Assembly: GCF_004361885.1 (NCBI RefSeq)
Contig: NZ_SNWH01000009.1
Coordinates: 46,284 to 110,283 of the forward strand
Length of the DNA: 64,000 nucleotides
Direction: 5' to 3'
Source: Halomonas ventosae
GTDB taxonomy: Bacteria > Pseudomonadota > Gammaproteobacteria > Pseudomonadales > Halomonadaceae
Of the stretch, positions 17,392 through 29,504 are shown in pieces. Within the stretch, counting starts at the first letter, position 1, and each line of letters starts with the position of its first letter. The notes beneath the pieces were generated by a model. It was not told where the DNA came from and searched no databases. It saw only the letters and a list, made by a program, of their open reading frames with translations. The translations under genes and the position numbers were made by a program.

Positions 17392-19332
17392 ATGCTGCAG
17401 AACAACTCGGCGCTTGCCCAGCTCAAGCAACAAATCCGTTCCAACACCCCTCGCGTCGAGGGCGTGATCAAGGCTACCGACAGGGGCTTCGGTTTCCTCG
17501 AGACCGACGATGGCAACTCCTACTTCGTGCCGCCTCCCGCCATGAAGCTGGTGCTGCATGGTGACCGCGTCGGGGCTATTCTCCACGAGGAGGGTGACAA
17601 GACCTCGGTCGAGCCCGACACCCTGATCGAGACCGGCATGCAGCGCTTCATCGCCCGGGTGCAGAAGCGCGACGCTCGTCTGGCGGTGATTCCCGATCAC
17701 CCCTCGATCAAGACCGCCCTCAAGGCGCGCATCAAGCGCAGCCTCGACGAGGCGAGCATCGGCGACGGCGACTGGGTGGTGGCCCGCCTGGTACGTCACC
17801 CTCTCAAGCCCGACGACCGCGCCTTCTTCACCCAGATCGACGAACTGGTGGCCAAGACCGACGACCCGGCCGTGCCGTGGCGGGTGACCCTGGCCCGCCA
17901 TGCCCTGGAGCAAGAGTGCCCGGACGCCAGCGACGACTGGCCGCTGCGCGACGAGGGTCTGGTGCGCGAAGATCTGACCGCTGAGCCCTTCTTCACCATC
18001 GACAGTGAGAAGACCCGCGACATGGATGACGCCCTGCGCATCCGGCCCCGCGAGGATGGCGGCTGGTCGCTGACGGTGGCCATCGCCGATCCCACCGCCT
18101 ACGTGGAGGAAGGCCACGCCGCCGACCTTGAGGCCCGCACCCGCGCCTTCACCGTTTATCTACCGGGCCAGAACGTAACCATGCTGCCCGAACAGCTGGC
18201 CGACGACCTCTGCTCGCTGTGGGAGGGCAAGGATCGCCCGGTGCTGGCCTGCACCCTGGACATCGGCGCAGACGGCAGCCTCGGCGACTACCGCTTCTTC
18301 GCCGCCACCGCGCGCTCCCATGCCAAGCTCGCCTACGACCGCGTTTCCGACTGGCTAGAGGGCCAGGGCGACTGGGCGCCGGCGGAGGAGATCGGCGAAC
18401 AGCTCAAGGCACTCGAAGCCATGACCGAGGCGCGCAGCGCCTGGCGGGCGGCCCACGCCCTGGTGTTCAAGGACCGGCCCGACTTCGTCTTCGAGCTGGA
18501 CGAGGCCGGCAACGTGCTGGACATCCGCACCGAGCATCGGCGCATCGCCAACCGCATGATCGAGGAGTCGATGATCGCCGCCAACGCCTGCTGCGCGCAC
18601 CTGCTCGCCGAGCATGTCGGCCACGGCATCTTCAACGTCCACCGCGCCTTCGAGCCGGAGAAGGCCGAGGCCGCCCAGGAGTTCCTGGCCAGCCAGGACA
18701 TCCAGGTGGAGCGCGAGCAACTCACCGAGCTGCCCCGCTACACCGAGCTCAAGCGCGAGCTCGAGGGCCGCGACGACGCCTGGCTGGATGCCCGCCTGCG
18801 CCGCTTCCAGGGCTTCACTAGCATGTCCGCCCAGCCCGGCCCGCACTTCGGCCTGGGACTGGCCGCCTATGCCACCTGGACCTCACCGATCCGCAAGTAC
18901 GGCGACATGGTCAACCATCGGCTGATAAAGCGGGTCCTCAAGGGCGAGCAGGCCCCCGCCGAGGCCAGCCAGCAGCTCACCGAGCAGCTCACCGAGCGTC
19001 GCCGCCTGAACCGCATGGCCGAGCGCGACGTCAAGGATTGGCTCTACGTGCGCTACCTGACGCCGGCCGCCCAGACCCAGCAGACCTTCGAGGCCGAGAT
19101 CGTCAACGTCAACCGCGGCGGCATGCGGGTACGCCTGACCGCCAACGGCGCCACCGCCTTCATCCCGGCGCCACTGATGCACAGCGACCGCACCAAGGTG
19201 GCGATCGACGACAAGGAGGGCCGCATCCAGATCGAGGGTGAGGAGCGCTTCAAGCTCGGCGACGTGATCCACGTGGTGCTGACCGAGGCCCGCGAGGAGA
19301 CCCGCTCGCTGGTGGGGCGCCCCGCGGACTGA
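17392..19332 (+). CDS. rnb: Exoribonuclease II
   Basis: This 646-residue protein degrades RNA processively from the 3' end, releasing nucleoside 5'-monophosphates. The RNB active-site aspartates are visible in DSEKTRDMDDAL (Asp204, 210, 212, 213), shifted by three from E. coli RNase II. An N-terminal cold-shock-like domain (GVIKATDRGFGFLET), the conserved ATWTSPIRKYGDMVNHRL and a C-terminal S1 domain (EIVNVNRGGMRVRL) complete the architecture. The length is almost that of the 644-residue E. coli enzyme, which sets it apart from the larger RNase R. The ATG at 17392 is chosen because it gives the family length and follows a good promoter. Confidence 0.95.
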   Translation: MLQNNSALAQLKQQIRSNTPRVEGVIKATDRGFGFLETDDGNSYFVPPPAMKLVLHGDRVGAILHEEGDKTSVEPDTLIETGMQRFIARVQKRDARLAVIPDHPSIKTALKARIKRSLDEASIGDGDWVVARLVRHPLKPDDRAFFTQIDELVAKTDDPAVPWRVTLARHALEQECPDASDDWPLRDEGLVREDLTAEPFFTIDSEKTRDMDDALRIRPREDGGWSLTVAIADPTAYVEEGHAADLEARTRAFTVYLPGQNVTMLPEQLADDLCSLWEGKDRPVLACTLDIGADGSLGDYRFFAATARSHAKLAYDRVSDWLEGQGDWAPAEEIGEQLKALEAMTEARSAWRAAHALVFKDRPDFVFELDEAGNVLDIRTEHRRIANRMIEESMIAANACCAHLLAEHVGHGIFNVHRAFEPEKAEAAQEFLASQDIQVEREQLTELPRYTELKRELEGRDDAWLDARLRRFQGFTSMSAQPGPHFGLGLAAYATWTSPIRKYGDMVNHRLIKRVLKGEQAPAEASQQLTEQLTERRRLNRMAERDVKDWLYVRYLTPAAQTQQTFEAEIVNVNRGGMRVRLTANGATAFIPAPLMHSDRTKVAIDDKEGRIQIEGEERFKLGDVIHVVLTEAREETRSLVGRPAD

Positions 19333-19358
19333 CCGCTCGGCAACGACAGGCAGCACTG

Positions 19359-19382
19359 GACGGCGACCCTCGGGTCGCCGTC
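19359..19382 (+). terminator. Hairpin downstream of rnb
   Basis: An 11-bp perfect stem (GACGGCGACCC / GGGTCGCCGTC) lies 26 bp after the rnb stop. It has no T-tract, so termination is likely but may need Rho. Confidence 0.55.
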
Positions 19383-19457
19383 TCGCGTTGCGGCTGTCGC
19401 ACAACTGTCGCATGGCCGCCCTAGGCTGGCAGAGCACACCAGCGCCAGGAGGGGGCC

Positions 19458-20576
19458 TTGCATATCGTCGACGTCACCATGTTCCACGCGCCTGCCAGCG
19501 GCGGGGTGCGCACCTACCTTGAGGCCAAGCATCGCGTGCTGGCCGCCCGGCCGGGCCTGCGCACCAGCCTGCTGGTGCCTGGCGCCGAGCGAAGCTCGCT
19601 CGGTGGGGTGCATACCCTCCCCGCCCCGCAGATTCCCCTTGGCCAGGGCTACCGTTTCCCGCTGCGCCGCCGCCCCTGGCGCGATGCCCTGATAACAATG
19701 GCCCCCGACCTGATCGAGGCCGGCGACCCCTATGTCACCGCCTGGGCCGCCGTGGAGGCCGGCCAGGCCAAGGGGGTGCCCACGGTGGGCTTCTTCCACT
19801 CCGACCTACCGAGGCTGATGGGTGATCGCTTCGGAGCCGGTGTTCGCCAACGCCTGCAGCGCTACGTGGGCGACCTCTATGGCCACTTCGACAGCGTGCT
19901 GGCACCCTGCACCGCTATGGCTGAGCGACTGGCCGACTGGGGCGTGGAACAGGTGCGCGTACAGCCGCTGGGCGTCGACCTCGAGGCCTTCCACCCGCAG
20001 CATCGTGACCCCGGACTACGCCGACGCCTGGGTCTGGGCGACCACCAACGCCTGCTGGTCTTTGCCGGTCGCCACTCGCCGGAGAAGCACATCGAGGTGC
20101 TGCTCAACGTGATGCAGCGGCTGGGTGCCGATTACCACCTGCTGCTGATGGGGCCGGAGATGCCCACTCGCGTCCCCGACAACGTCAGCGTCGTGTCCTG
20201 CTACTGCCCACCCAGCGAAGTCGCCACCGCTCTGGCTAGCGCCGATGCCATGCTGCACGCAGGCACCCGCGAGACCTTCGGCCTGGTAGCCCAGGAGGCC
20301 ATGGCCTGCGGGCTACCGGTGGTAGCCGCGAGGGCTGGTGCCCTGAAGGAGTATGTGCCGCTGGGTGCCGGGATCCTCTGCCAACCACGTGATCCCGACG
20401 CCATGGCCCGCGCTGTGCGAGAGCTGTTCCTCAATGACCCTGTCGCCATGGGCCGGCATGCCCGCCGACACGTCGAGCGCCACTTCGACTGGGAGCGGGT
20501 CATCGATGACCTGCTGGGACACTATCGGCAACTGCATCACGGCAGTGAGCGCCATGCCCTCCACCGAAACGGCTGA
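19458..20576 (+). CDS. Glycosyltransferase family 4 protein
   Basis: This 372-residue protein is a GT-B glycosyltransferase. The N-terminus has the acceptor-side motif SGGVRTYLEAK. The C-terminal donor-binding half carries VFAGRHSPEKHIEVLL and the E-x7-E type segment ETFGLVAQEAMACGLPVVA, typical of retaining GT4 enzymes. The start is a TTG with an AGGAGGGGG ribosome-binding site, giving MHIVDVTMFHAP. The 3' end overlaps by 23 bp the start of a decayed membrane-protein gene, so the two were an operon. The sugar product is unknown; cell-surface glycolipid synthesis is a reasonable guess. Confidence 0.9.
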   Translation: MHIVDVTMFHAPASGGVRTYLEAKHRVLAARPGLRTSLLVPGAERSSLGGVHTLPAPQIPLGQGYRFPLRRRPWRDALITMAPDLIEAGDPYVTAWAAVEAGQAKGVPTVGFFHSDLPRLMGDRFGAGVRQRLQRYVGDLYGHFDSVLAPCTAMAERLADWGVEQVRVQPLGVDLEAFHPQHRDPGLRRRLGLGDHQRLLVFAGRHSPEKHIEVLLNVMQRLGADYHLLLMGPEMPTRVPDNVSVVSCYCPPSEVATALASADAMLHAGTRETFGLVAQEAMACGLPVVAARAGALKEYVPLGAGILCQPRDPDAMARAVRELFLNDPVAMGRHARRHVERHFDWERVIDDLLGHYRQLHHGSERHALHRNG

Positions 20577-20881
20577 TTCTCGCCGCTCCTTGCCGCGCTG
20601 GCGAGCGCAGCACGGGATCGTATTGGCACTGATGGCGTCGCTGCTGGTTACCTCCGGGCTGGGTGGGCCCGGCACCCTGGAAGCGGTCAAGCGCTTCCCG
20701 CTGGGCGTACTCGCCCTGATGCTGCTGATGGCAGTCCTGTGCTGGAACCTCAACGCCGCTCGGCTGCGCTTGATGCTGGCTGGCCGGGCCCGGCCGGCTT
20801 GGGCAGCGCGGAGCACTGGGCATCGAACTAACATCCAAGTTCGCCCTATGTGCCACGCCCAGATATCGACCTATCGCCTAG
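20554..20881 (+). pseudogene. Truncated, frameshifted flippase-like (YbhN/LPG-synthase type) membrane protein
   Basis: From the ATG at 20554 the frame encodes a short soluble head, a helix (IVLALMASLLVTSGLGGPG) and a second helix (FPLGVLALMLLMAVLCWNLN) followed by AARLRLMLAGR. Around 20805 the reading shifts by one base into a frame encoding ALGIELTSKFALCATP, and similarity stops by about 20870 with a stop at 20879. These segments match the start of the lysylphosphatidylglycerol-synthase-TM/UPF0104 family, which is about 320 residues long, so roughly two thirds is missing. It overlaps the upstream glycosyltransferase gene, and this pairing is common for glycolipid export. Confidence 0.65.
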
Positions 20882-21053
20882 TGCGACGTCCGCCCCCGAG
20901 GAAAGCTAAGAGCCTTCCCATCTCACGAAATGACGCTACTACTTCAGCAACCCAGCGCTTGCATGCCGTGTTCCCCCAATAAGGCGCATGCTGCGGCGAA
21001 AGGTCGAGGAGATGGTCAGCTGAGCCAAGCTGTTGGCCAGCCACCTACGCGAA
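20882..21053. other. Intergenic stretch between flippase remnant and sucD
   Basis: I see no gene or family motif here. It is probably residual sequence from the deletion that truncated the flippase gene, ending at the sucD terminator. Confidence 0.4.
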
Positions 21054-21073
21054 AGGGCACCCGAAGGTGCCCT
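21054..21073 (-). terminator. Terminator of the sdh-suc gene cluster
   Basis: An 8-bp perfect stem (AGGGCACC / GGTGCCCT) with a four-base TTCG loop (minus strand) is followed by TTTC, about 31 bp after the sucD stop. Confidence 0.65.
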
Positions 21074-21104
21074 CTCGTGTTGCCGTCTGCTGCCGGCGCC
21101 CGGC

Positions 21105-21977
21105 TTACCAGCCGGTAGCGGCTTTCAGCGCGTCACCGATCTCGGCCAGCGAACGCACGGTTTTCACGCCTGCCGATTCCAGGGCAGTGAACTTCTCGTC
21201 CGCGGTGCCCTTGCCACCGGCGATGATGGCCCCCGCATGGCCCATTCGCTTGCCGGGAGGTGCGGTGACGCCGGCGATGTAGGAGACCACCGGCTTGGAG
21301 ACGTTGGCCTTGATGTAGGCCGCCGCCTCTTCCTCGGCGGTGCCGCCGATCTCGCCGATCATCACGATCGCCTCGGTCGCCGGGTCCTTCTCGAACTGCT
21401 CGAGGATGTCGATGAAGGTGGAGCCCGGGATAGGATCACCGCCGATGCCCACGCAGGTCGACTGGCCGAAGCCATGGTCGGTGGTCTGCTTGACGGCTTC
21501 GTAGGTCAGGGTGCCGGAACGCGACACGATGCCGACCCTGCCCGGCTGGTGGATGTGCCCCGGCATGATGCCGATCTTGCTCTCGCCCGGGGTGATCACG
21601 CCGGGGCAGTTGGGGCCGATCAGGCGCACGCCCAGCTCGTCGCACTTCACCTTGACGTCGAGCATGTCCAGGGTCGGGATGCCCTCGGTGATGCAGACGA
21701 TCAGCATGATGCCGGCATTGGCGGCCTCGAGGATGGAGTCCTTGCAGAACGGGGCCGGCACGTAGATCACGCTGGCCTCGGCGCCGGTCTCGGCCACGGC
21801 TTCCTTGACGGTGTTGAACACCGGCAGGCCCAGGTGCTCCTGGCCGCCCTTGCCCGGGGTCACGCCGCCGACCATCTGGGTGCCGTAGGCGATTGCCTGC
21901 TCGGAGTGGAAGGTCCCCTGCCCGCCGGTGAAGCCCTGGCAGATGACCTTGGTGTTCTTGTCGATCAGGATGCTCAT
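21105..21977 (-). CDS. sucD: Succinyl-CoA ligase, alpha subunit
   Basis: This 290-residue subunit binds CoA and carries the phosphohistidine of succinyl-CoA synthetase, which makes ATP (or GTP) in the TCA cycle. The phospho-His lies in [14 protein letters not shown]. The N-terminal CoA-binding domain has [16 protein letters not shown], and the segment NCPGVITPG is also typical. Its ATG overlaps the sucC stop by four bases (ATGA). It is the last gene of the sdh-suc cluster and is followed by a terminator. Confidence 0.98.
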   Translation of the reverse strand: MSILIDKNTKVICQGFTGGQGTFHSEQAIAYGTQMVGGVTPGKGGQEHLGLPVFNTVKEAVAETGAEASVIYVPAPFCKDSILEAANAGIMLIVCITEGIPTLDMLDVKVKCDELGVRLIGPNCPGVITPGESKIGIMPGHIHQPGRVGIVSRSGTLTYEAVKQTTDHGFGQSTCVGIGGDPIPGSTFIDILEQFEKDPATEAIVMIGEIGGTAEEEAAAYIKANVSKPVVSYIAGVTAPPGKRMGHAGAIIAGGKGTADEKFTALESAGVKTVRSLAEIGDALKAATGW

Positions 21978-23143
21978 GACTTGCCCTCCGCTGCCTTGAC
22001 GACCTGCTGAGCCGCATCGGTCAGGCTGGTAGCCGCGATGATGTTCAGACCACTGGACGCCAGCTTCTCGGCACCCAGCTCGGCGTTGTTACCTTCCAGA
22101 CGCACCACCACCGGCACGTTGACGCCCACCTGCTCGACGGCACCGATGATGCCCTCGGCGATCATGTCGCAGCGCACGATGCCGCCGAAGATGTTGACCA
22201 GCACGGCCTTTACGGAATCGTCGGAGAGGATGAGCTTGAAGGCCTCGGCCACACGCTCCTTGGTGGCACCGCCGCCCACGTCGAGGAAGTTGGCCGGCTG
22301 GCCGCCGTTGAGCTTGATGATGTCCATGGTGCCCATGGCCAGGCCGGCACCGTTGACCATGCAGCCGATGTTGCCTTCCAGGGCCACGTAGTTGAGCTCC
22401 CAGGCGGCCGCCTCGGCCTCGCGTTCGTCTTCCTGGGACGGGTCACGCATCGCCTGTAGGTCCGGATGGCGATACAGGGCGTTGCCGTCCAGGTTGATCT
22501 TGGCATCCAGGCAGTGGAGGTTGCCCTCGTCGGTTACCACCAGCGGATTGATCTCCAGAAGCGCCAAGTCCTTGTCGTGGAACAGCTTGGACAGGCCCAG
22601 GAAGATCTTGGTGAACTGCTTGACCTGGTTGCCGCTAAGCCCCAGGGCGAAGGCCAGCTCGCGTGCCTGGTAGGGCTGAGCGCCAACCAGTGGGTCGATC
22701 TCGGCCTTGAGGATCTTCTCGGGGGTCTCCTCCGCGACCTTCTCGATCTCCACGCCGCCCTCGGTGGAGGCCATGAACACCACGCGACGGGTGCCACGAT
22801 CGACCACGGCGCCCAGGTAGAGTTCGTTGGCAATGTCGGTGCAGGTCTCGACCAGGATCTTGGTGACCGGCTGACCCTTCTCGTCGGTCTGGAAGGTCAC
22901 CAGGTTCTTGCCCAGCCAAGACTCGGCGAAGGCCTGGGCCTCCTCCGGGCTCTTGATCAGCTTGACGCCACCGGCCTTGCCGCGGCCTCCGGCGTGGACC
23001 TGGGCCTTGACCACCCACTTATCGCCACCGATCTTCTTGCAGGCTTCCGCCGCCTCCTCGGGGGTGTCGACGGCGAAGCCCTTGGACACCGGCAGGCCAT
23101 AGTCGGCAAACAGCTGCTTGCTCTGATACTCGTGAAGGTTCAT
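21974..23143 (-). CDS. sucC: Succinyl-CoA ligase [ADP-forming], beta subunit
   Basis: This 389-residue subunit has an ATP-grasp nucleotide-binding fold and forms the alpha2beta2 enzyme with SucD. Family segments are [19 protein letters not shown] at the N-terminus, [18 protein letters not shown] and, near the C-terminus, [18 protein letters not shown]. coli SucC has 388 residues. It is separated from lpd by 139 bp containing a hairpin, so sucCD may have some independent expression. Confidence 0.98.
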   Translation of the reverse strand: MNLHEYQSKQLFADYGLPVSKGFAVDTPEEAAEACKKIGGDKWVVKAQVHAGGRGKAGGVKLIKSPEEAQAFAESWLGKNLVTFQTDEKGQPVTKILVETCTDIANELYLGAVVDRGTRRVVFMASTEGGVEIEKVAEETPEKILKAEIDPLVGAQPYQARELAFALGLSGNQVKQFTKIFLGLSKLFHDKDLALLEINPLVVTDEGNLHCLDAKINLDGNALYRHPDLQAMRDPSQEDEREAEAAAWELNYVALEGNIGCMVNGAGLAMGTMDIIKLNGGQPANFLDVGGGATKERVAEAFKLILSDDSVKAVLVNIFGGIVRCDMIAEGIIGAVEQVGVNVPVVVRLEGNNAELGAEKLASSGLNIIAATSLTDAAQQVVKAAEGKS

Positions 23144-23253
23144 CGGTTCATGCCATTGGTTGCATGTGACTCGAACGGTGACAGGACTCGCCGCCTCCGG
23201 GCAGCGCTCGCCGCGTCACCACCGTTCGCCTCCGATACGTGGCCGGAAGCGAT

Positions 23254-23273
23254 GCGCCACCTTTCGGTGGCGC
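23254..23273. terminator. Hairpin between lpd and sucC
   Basis: An 8-bp perfect stem (GCGCCACC / GGTGGCGC) with a TTTC loop lies just past the lpd stop. A T-rich tract follows only on the plus strand, so on the transcribed minus strand it may act as a processing or attenuation hairpin. Confidence 0.45.
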
Positions 23274-23282
23274 TTGTTGTGC

Positions 23283-24773
<1,491 letters not shown>

Positions 24774-26411
24774 TCAGATGTCCAACAGCAGGCGTGCCGG
24801 ATCCTCGAGCAGCTCCTTGATGGTCACCAGGAACTGGACCGCATCCTTGCCATCGATCATGCGGTGATCATAGGAGACCGCCAAATACATCATCGGACGG
24901 ATCTCGACCTTGCCGTTCACCGCCATGGGACGCTCCTGGATCTTGTGCATGCCCAGGATGGCGGTCTGCGGTGGATTGATGATCGGCGTAGACATCAACG
25001 AGCCGAAGATGCCGCCGTTAGTGATGGTAAAGGTACCCCCTTGCATCTCGTCGATGCCGAGCTTGCCATCACGGGCTCGTTTCCCGAAATCGACGATACC
25101 CTTCTCGACGTCGGCGATCTTCATACTGTCGGTATCGCGCAGCACCGGTACCACCAAGCCCCGATCGGTGGATACGGCGACACCGATATCCTGGTAGCCA
25201 TGGTAGACGATGTCGGTACCGTCAATGGAAGCGTTGACGTCCGGGAAGCGCTTGAGCGCCTCGCTTGCGGCCTTGACGAAGAAGCCCATGAAGCCGAGCT
25301 TGACTTCATGGGACTTGAGGAAGGTGTCCTTGTACTGGGCCCGCAGGTCCATCACCGCGCCCATGTCCACCTCGTTGTAGGTGGTCAGCATGGCGGCGGT
25401 CTGCTGGGCCTGCACCAGGCGCTTGGCGATGGTCTGGCGCAGGCGGCTCATCGGCACGCGCTTCTCAGGACGCTCGCCTTCCACTGCCGGAGCGGTCGTG
25501 GCGGCAGCGGTCTGGGCACCACTGGTCGACCGAGTCTCTGGTTTGGCGGTCTTTTTCTTCGCCGAGCCCTCCTTCACGGCCTTTTGCACGTCCTCCTTGA
25601 GGATGCGGCCACCCTTGCCGGTGCCCTCGATGGCATTGACGTCGAGGTCGTGCTCAGCGACCAGCTTGCGCGCCGCCGGGGCAAGGATCTTGTCGCCCAC
25701 TTTCTCGTCGCTCGCGCCGTCATCGGCGGAGGCTGCCGCCTTGCCTTCACCGATCTGCGGGGCGGCATCACCGCCGGCGCCTTCGCTGAAGATCGCCAGC
25801 ACCTGCTCGGAAGTGACCTGACTGCCCTCCTCGGCCTTGATCTCGGTGAGCGCACCGTCGGTCGGCGCGACGACCTCAAGCACGACTTTGTCGGTCTCGA
25901 TCTCGGCCAGCACCTCGTCGCGCTTGACCGCCTCGCCGACCTGCTTGTTCCAGCTGGCCACGGTGCCTTCCTGGATCGACTCGGGGAAAGTCGGCGCCTT
26001 GATCTCGTGAATCTTGTCGCCGGAGGCTGGCGCGGAATCGTCCTTCTTCTCGGCGTTCTCGGCGTCAGCCTTCTCGGCGGTATTCTTCTTATCGGCCTTG
26101 TTCTCGTTTTTCTTGTCAGACGTGTCCTCGCCCTTCTTCTGGGACTCGGCTTCCTCCTTGTTCTTCTCGGCCTTACTTTCGCCGAGGCGACCCAGCACCT
26201 GTTCTGACTCCACGGTGTCGCCCTCTTCCACCAGCACCTCACTGAGTGTGCCAGCCTCCGGGGCCACGACCTCGAGCACCACCTTGTCGGTCTCTATCTC
26301 GACAATCAGCTCGTCACGTTCGACGCTGTCACCGACTTTCTTGTGCCAGGCCGCCACGCTGCCCTCGGCGACGGATTCCGGAAAGGTAGGTGCCTTGATA
26401 TCGGTAGCCAT
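24774..26411 (-). CDS. sucB: 2-oxoglutarate dehydrogenase E2 with two lipoyl domains
   Basis: This 545-residue dihydrolipoyllysine succinyltransferase is longer than the E. coli enzyme (405 residues) because it has two lipoyl domains. Both carry [11 protein letters not shown] with the lipoylated Lys (about residues 39-49 and 170-180). They are joined by a highly charged Lys/Glu/Asp-rich linker of about 55 residues. A peripheral-subunit-binding domain ([15 protein letters not shown]) and a second flexible Ala/Thr/Lys linker precede the catalytic core, which ends with [12 protein letters not shown], holding the active-site His and Asp. It lies 41 bp after sucA and should be co-transcribed. Confidence 0.96.
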   Translation of the reverse strand: MATDIKAPTFPESVAEGSVAAWHKKVGDSVERDELIVEIETDKVVLEVVAPEAGTLSEVLVEEGDTVESEQVLGRLGESKAEKNKEEAESQKKGEDTSDKKNENKADKKNTAEKADAENAEKKDDSAPASGDKIHEIKAPTFPESIQEGTVASWNKQVGEAVKRDEVLAEIETDKVVLEVVAPTDGALTEIKAEEGSQVTSEQVLAIFSEGAGGDAAPQIGEGKAAASADDGASDEKVGDKILAPAARKLVAEHDLDVNAIEGTGKGGRILKEDVQKAVKEGSAKKKTAKPETRSTSGAQTAAATTAPAVEGERPEKRVPMSRLRQTIAKRLVQAQQTAAMLTTYNEVDMGAVMDLRAQYKDTFLKSHEVKLGFMGFFVKAASEALKRFPDVNASIDGTDIVYHGYQDIGVAVSTDRGLVVPVLRDTDSMKIADVEKGIVDFGKRARDGKLGIDEMQGGTFTITNGGIFGSLMSTPIINPPQTAILGMHKIQERPMAVNGKVEIRPMMYLAVSYDHRMIDGKDAVQFLVTIKELLEDPARLLLDI

Positions 26412-26452
26412 GTCGTATCCCTTGTCTGTTCTCTCTCGTCCCGGTGGGCGCT

Positions 26453-29281
26453 TCAGAGGTTGAAGGCGTCTTCCACCAGCTGGCGCTGCTGTTCGATATG
26501 CACGGACATGTAGCCCGCCGCGGGTGCCGCGGAGGCCGGTCGACCGGCGAACTTGAGCTTGTCGCCCAGGCCGTCACGCTGCTGGTCGAAGACAGATCGC
26601 ATGTGATGCTGGCTCGAATACCAGGCACCCTGGTTGAGTGGCTCTTCCTGGCACCACACCACGTCGGTAACATTAGTATAATCCTTGATCGCCTCCAGCA
26701 GCTCTTCCTTAGGGAAAGGATAGAGCTGCTCGATGCGCAGGATCGCCGTGTCGTCTCGCTCGTTGTCCTCGCGCCAGTTGGCCAGATCATAGTAGACCTT
26801 GCCGGCACAGAGGATGATGCGCTCGACCTTTTCGGCCTCGAGATTGCCCTGATCGGGCAGCACCATCTGGAAGCTGCCCCCCGACAACTCCTCGAGGGTC
26901 GAGGTCGCCGACTTGTGGCGCAACAAGCTCTTGGGCGTCATCACCACCAGCGGTTTTCTCAGCGGGCGGATTACCTGACGGCGCAGCAGATGGAAAATCT
27001 GCGCCGGCGTGGTCGGCACGCAGACTTGCATATTGTGCTCAGCACTCATCTGCAGGAAGCGCTCAAGACGCGCCGATGAGTGCTCCGGGCCCTGCCCCTC
27101 GTAGCCATGAGGCAGCAGCATGGTCAGGCCACACAGACGCCCCCACTTGGTCTCGCCGGAGGAAATGAACTGGTCAACCACCACCTGGGCGCCGTTGAAG
27201 AAGTCACCGAACTGGGCTTCCCAGATCACCAGGTCGTTGGGCGCCGTGGTGGCATAGCCGTACTCGAAGGCCAGCACCGCCTCTTCCGAGAGGATCGAGT
27301 CATGGATGGTGAAGCGCGGCTGACCATCGGCCATGTGCTGCAGAGGTACGTACGCACTGCCGTCCTTCTGATTGTGTATCACCGCATGGCGGTGAGAGAA
27401 GGTGCCGCGCCCAACGTCCTGGCCGGTGATGCGCACTGCATGGCCCTGGTCGAGCAGCGTGGCGTAAGCCAGGGTCTCGGCGAAGCCCCAGTTAGCCACC
27501 AGACTTCCGGCCTGCATCTTGCGCCGATCGTCGTAGATCTTGGCTACCTGGCGCTGGACCTCGATCCCGTCGGGAATTTCGCACATCCTGCCGGCGAGAC
27601 GCTGCAAGCGCTTCATCTCCACGCTGGTATCGGCATGTCCGGTCCACTCGTGTCCCAGGTAAGGGGTCCAGTCGACGAACAGCGAGGTGTTGGGCTCCTG
27701 CACCAGGGCATTGGCCACGTGGTTGCCAGCCATCAGGTCATCGCGGTACTTCTCCATCATCGCCTTGGCGTCGTCTTCACTGAGCAACCCCTCGCTGGCC
27801 AGTCTTTCGATGTAACGAGTCCGCGAGGAGGGATGATTCTTGATCTTGCTGTACATCATCGGCTGAGTGCCGGAAGGCTCGTCGGCCTCGTTGTGGCCGC
27901 GGCGGCGATAGCACACCAGGTCGATGACCACGTCGCGATTGAACTGCTGGCGATAGTCCAGTGCCACCTGGGTAACATGCAGCACAGCGTCGGGGTCATC
28001 GCCGTTGACGTGGAAGATCGGTGCCTGGACCATCTTGGCGATGTCGGTGCAGTACTCGGTGGAGCGCGCGTCCAGGGGATGCGAGGTGGTAAAGCCCACC
28101 TGGTTGTTGATGACGATATGTACCGTGCCACCTGTCTTGTAGGCACGGGTCTGGGACATCTGGAAGGTCTCCATGACCACACCCTGGCCGGCGAAGGCCG
28201 CGTCGCCATGGACGTTGATCGGCAGCACCTTGTTGCCGATCGGGTCATCGCGACGGTCCTGGCGGGCCCGCACCGATCCCTCGACCACCGGGGCCACGAT
28301 CTCCAGGTGCGAGGGGTTGAACGACAGTGCCAGATGCACCTCGCCTCCCGGCGTCATGACATTAGAGCTGAATCCCTGGTGGTACTTGACGTCGCCCGAG
28401 CCGCGCTCGATGACCCGCTTGCCATCGAATTCGTCGATCAGGTCCGAGGGGTTCTTGCCGAGGATGTTGACCAGCATGTTGAGGCGCCCACGGTGAGCCA
28501 TACCGATCACCACTTCCTTGGTCCCGTAGCCACCAGCACGCTGGATTAGCTCGTCCATCATCGGAATGAAGGCTTCACCACCCTCGAGGCCAAAGCGCTT
28601 GGTTCCGGGATACTTGGAGGCCAGGTAGCTCTCCAGGCCCTCGGCGGCCGTCAACCGCTCCAGCACGTGCTTGCGTACCTCGGGGCTGAACTTGGGTGAC
28701 GAGCGCACAGACTCGAAACGCTGCTGCAGCCAGCGCTTCTCCTCGGTGTCGACGATGTGCATGATCTCGCAGCCAATGGAACGACAGTAAGTCTGCTCCA
28801 GGGCAGAGATAATTTCCTTGAGCGGCGCTTTGTCCATGCCCAGGAAGAAGGAACCGGTATGGAACTCAGTATCCAGGTCAGCCTTCGAGAGCTGATGGAA
28901 GGAGAGATCGAGATCGGGGACGGGGGTGGGGCTGCGCAGGCCAAGGGGGTCGATGTCGGCCTTCTGGTGCCCGCGGAAGCGGTAGGCGTTGATCAGCTGG
29001 AGAACCTTGACCTGCTTCTTGTTCTCGCCACTGTCAGCAACGACCTGGGCAGTACGTCGATGGCGACCCAGCTGGTAGAACTGCTCGCGGACCGGGGCAA
29101 GCGGGACATCATGACTAGCCCCCCCTTCGGGTCGAGGCAACTGATCGAAATACTGGCGCCATTCATCGGAAACGGCGGAAGGATCATCGAGGTACTGTTC
29201 GTAGAGCGCTTCCACATAGTGGGCGTTGCCGCCACTCACATGAGAGGAGCGCCACATCAACTCCATTATGCCTTGTTGCAT
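26453..29281 (-). CDS. sucA: 2-oxoglutarate dehydrogenase E1 component
   Basis: This 942-residue thiamine-diphosphate enzyme decarboxylates 2-oxoglutarate and hands the succinyl group to SucB. Visible segments are the N-terminal [30 protein letters not shown], the ThDP region [19 protein letters not shown], and [13 protein letters not shown]. coli SucA has 933 residues. I chose the ATG at 29281 (AGGGTGA upstream); the frame stays open 43 codons further but that part has no homology-like content and covers a hairpin. It lies 223 bp downstream of sdhB. Confidence 0.96.
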   Translation of the reverse strand: MQQGIMELMWRSSHVSGGNAHYVEALYEQYLDDPSAVSDEWRQYFDQLPRPEGGASHDVPLAPVREQFYQLGRHRRTAQVVADSGENKKQVKVLQLINAYRFRGHQKADIDPLGLRSPTPVPDLDLSFHQLSKADLDTEFHTGSFFLGMDKAPLKEIISALEQTYCRSIGCEIMHIVDTEEKRWLQQRFESVRSSPKFSPEVRKHVLERLTAAEGLESYLASKYPGTKRFGLEGGEAFIPMMDELIQRAGGYGTKEVVIGMAHRGRLNMLVNILGKNPSDLIDEFDGKRVIERGSGDVKYHQGFSSNVMTPGGEVHLALSFNPSHLEIVAPVVEGSVRARQDRRDDPIGNKVLPINVHGDAAFAGQGVVMETFQMSQTRAYKTGGTVHIVINNQVGFTTSHPLDARSTEYCTDIAKMVQAPIFHVNGDDPDAVLHVTQVALDYRQQFNRDVVIDLVCYRRRGHNEADEPSGTQPMMYSKIKNHPSSRTRYIERLASEGLLSEDDAKAMMEKYRDDLMAGNHVANALVQEPNTSLFVDWTPYLGHEWTGHADTSVEMKRLQRLAGRMCEIPDGIEVQRQVAKIYDDRRKMQAGSLVANWGFAETLAYATLLDQGHAVRITGQDVGRGTFSHRHAVIHNQKDGSAYVPLQHMADGQPRFTIHDSILSEEAVLAFEYGYATTAPNDLVIWEAQFGDFFNGAQVVVDQFISSGETKWGRLCGLTMLLPHGYEGQGPEHSSARLERFLQMSAEHNMQVCVPTTPAQIFHLLRRQVIRPLRKPLVVMTPKSLLRHKSATSTLEELSGGSFQMVLPDQGNLEAEKVERIILCAGKVYYDLANWREDNERDDTAILRIEQLYPFPKEELLEAIKDYTNVTDVVWCQEEPLNQGAWYSSQHHMRSVFDQQRDGLGDKLKFAGRPASAAPAAGYMSVHIEQQRQLVEDAFNL

Positions 29282-29390
29282 CACTTGGTCACCCTGCACT
29301 GATGGGGGTGGTATCAACGCCGACACGACTCGACCGCATCGACATCGGGGGCACCCTGCCTTCAGCAGGGTATCCTGAAATCCATGGTCA

Positions 29391-29417
29391 AGAGCCGGTG
29401 CCAAGGGCACCGGCTCT
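29391..29417. terminator. Long hairpin between sdhB and sucA
   Basis: A perfect 12-bp stem (AGAGCCGGTGCC and its complement) with a 3-base loop lies 88 bp after sdhB and 110 bp before sucA. No T-tract follows on the minus strand, so it may be an attenuator or mRNA-processing element that sets sdh versus suc expression. Confidence 0.5.
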
Positions 29418-29504
29418 ATGCGTCATGCGCTGCACCGGGCTCGACTGCGACCTGCCGCCGCAGCCCTAGCGTAGCGTCCATGATAACAAGCTGAACGCCA
29501 CGAT

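Noticed and set aside
24864..26207. 447-residue plus-strand open frame opposite sucB
   Set aside because: It is an exact shadow of the sucB reading frame, explained by the Lys/Glu-rich codon pattern.
27080..28549. 489-residue plus-strand frame opposite sucA
   Set aside because: Shadow of the conserved sucA gene; no ribosome-binding site or recognisable domain.
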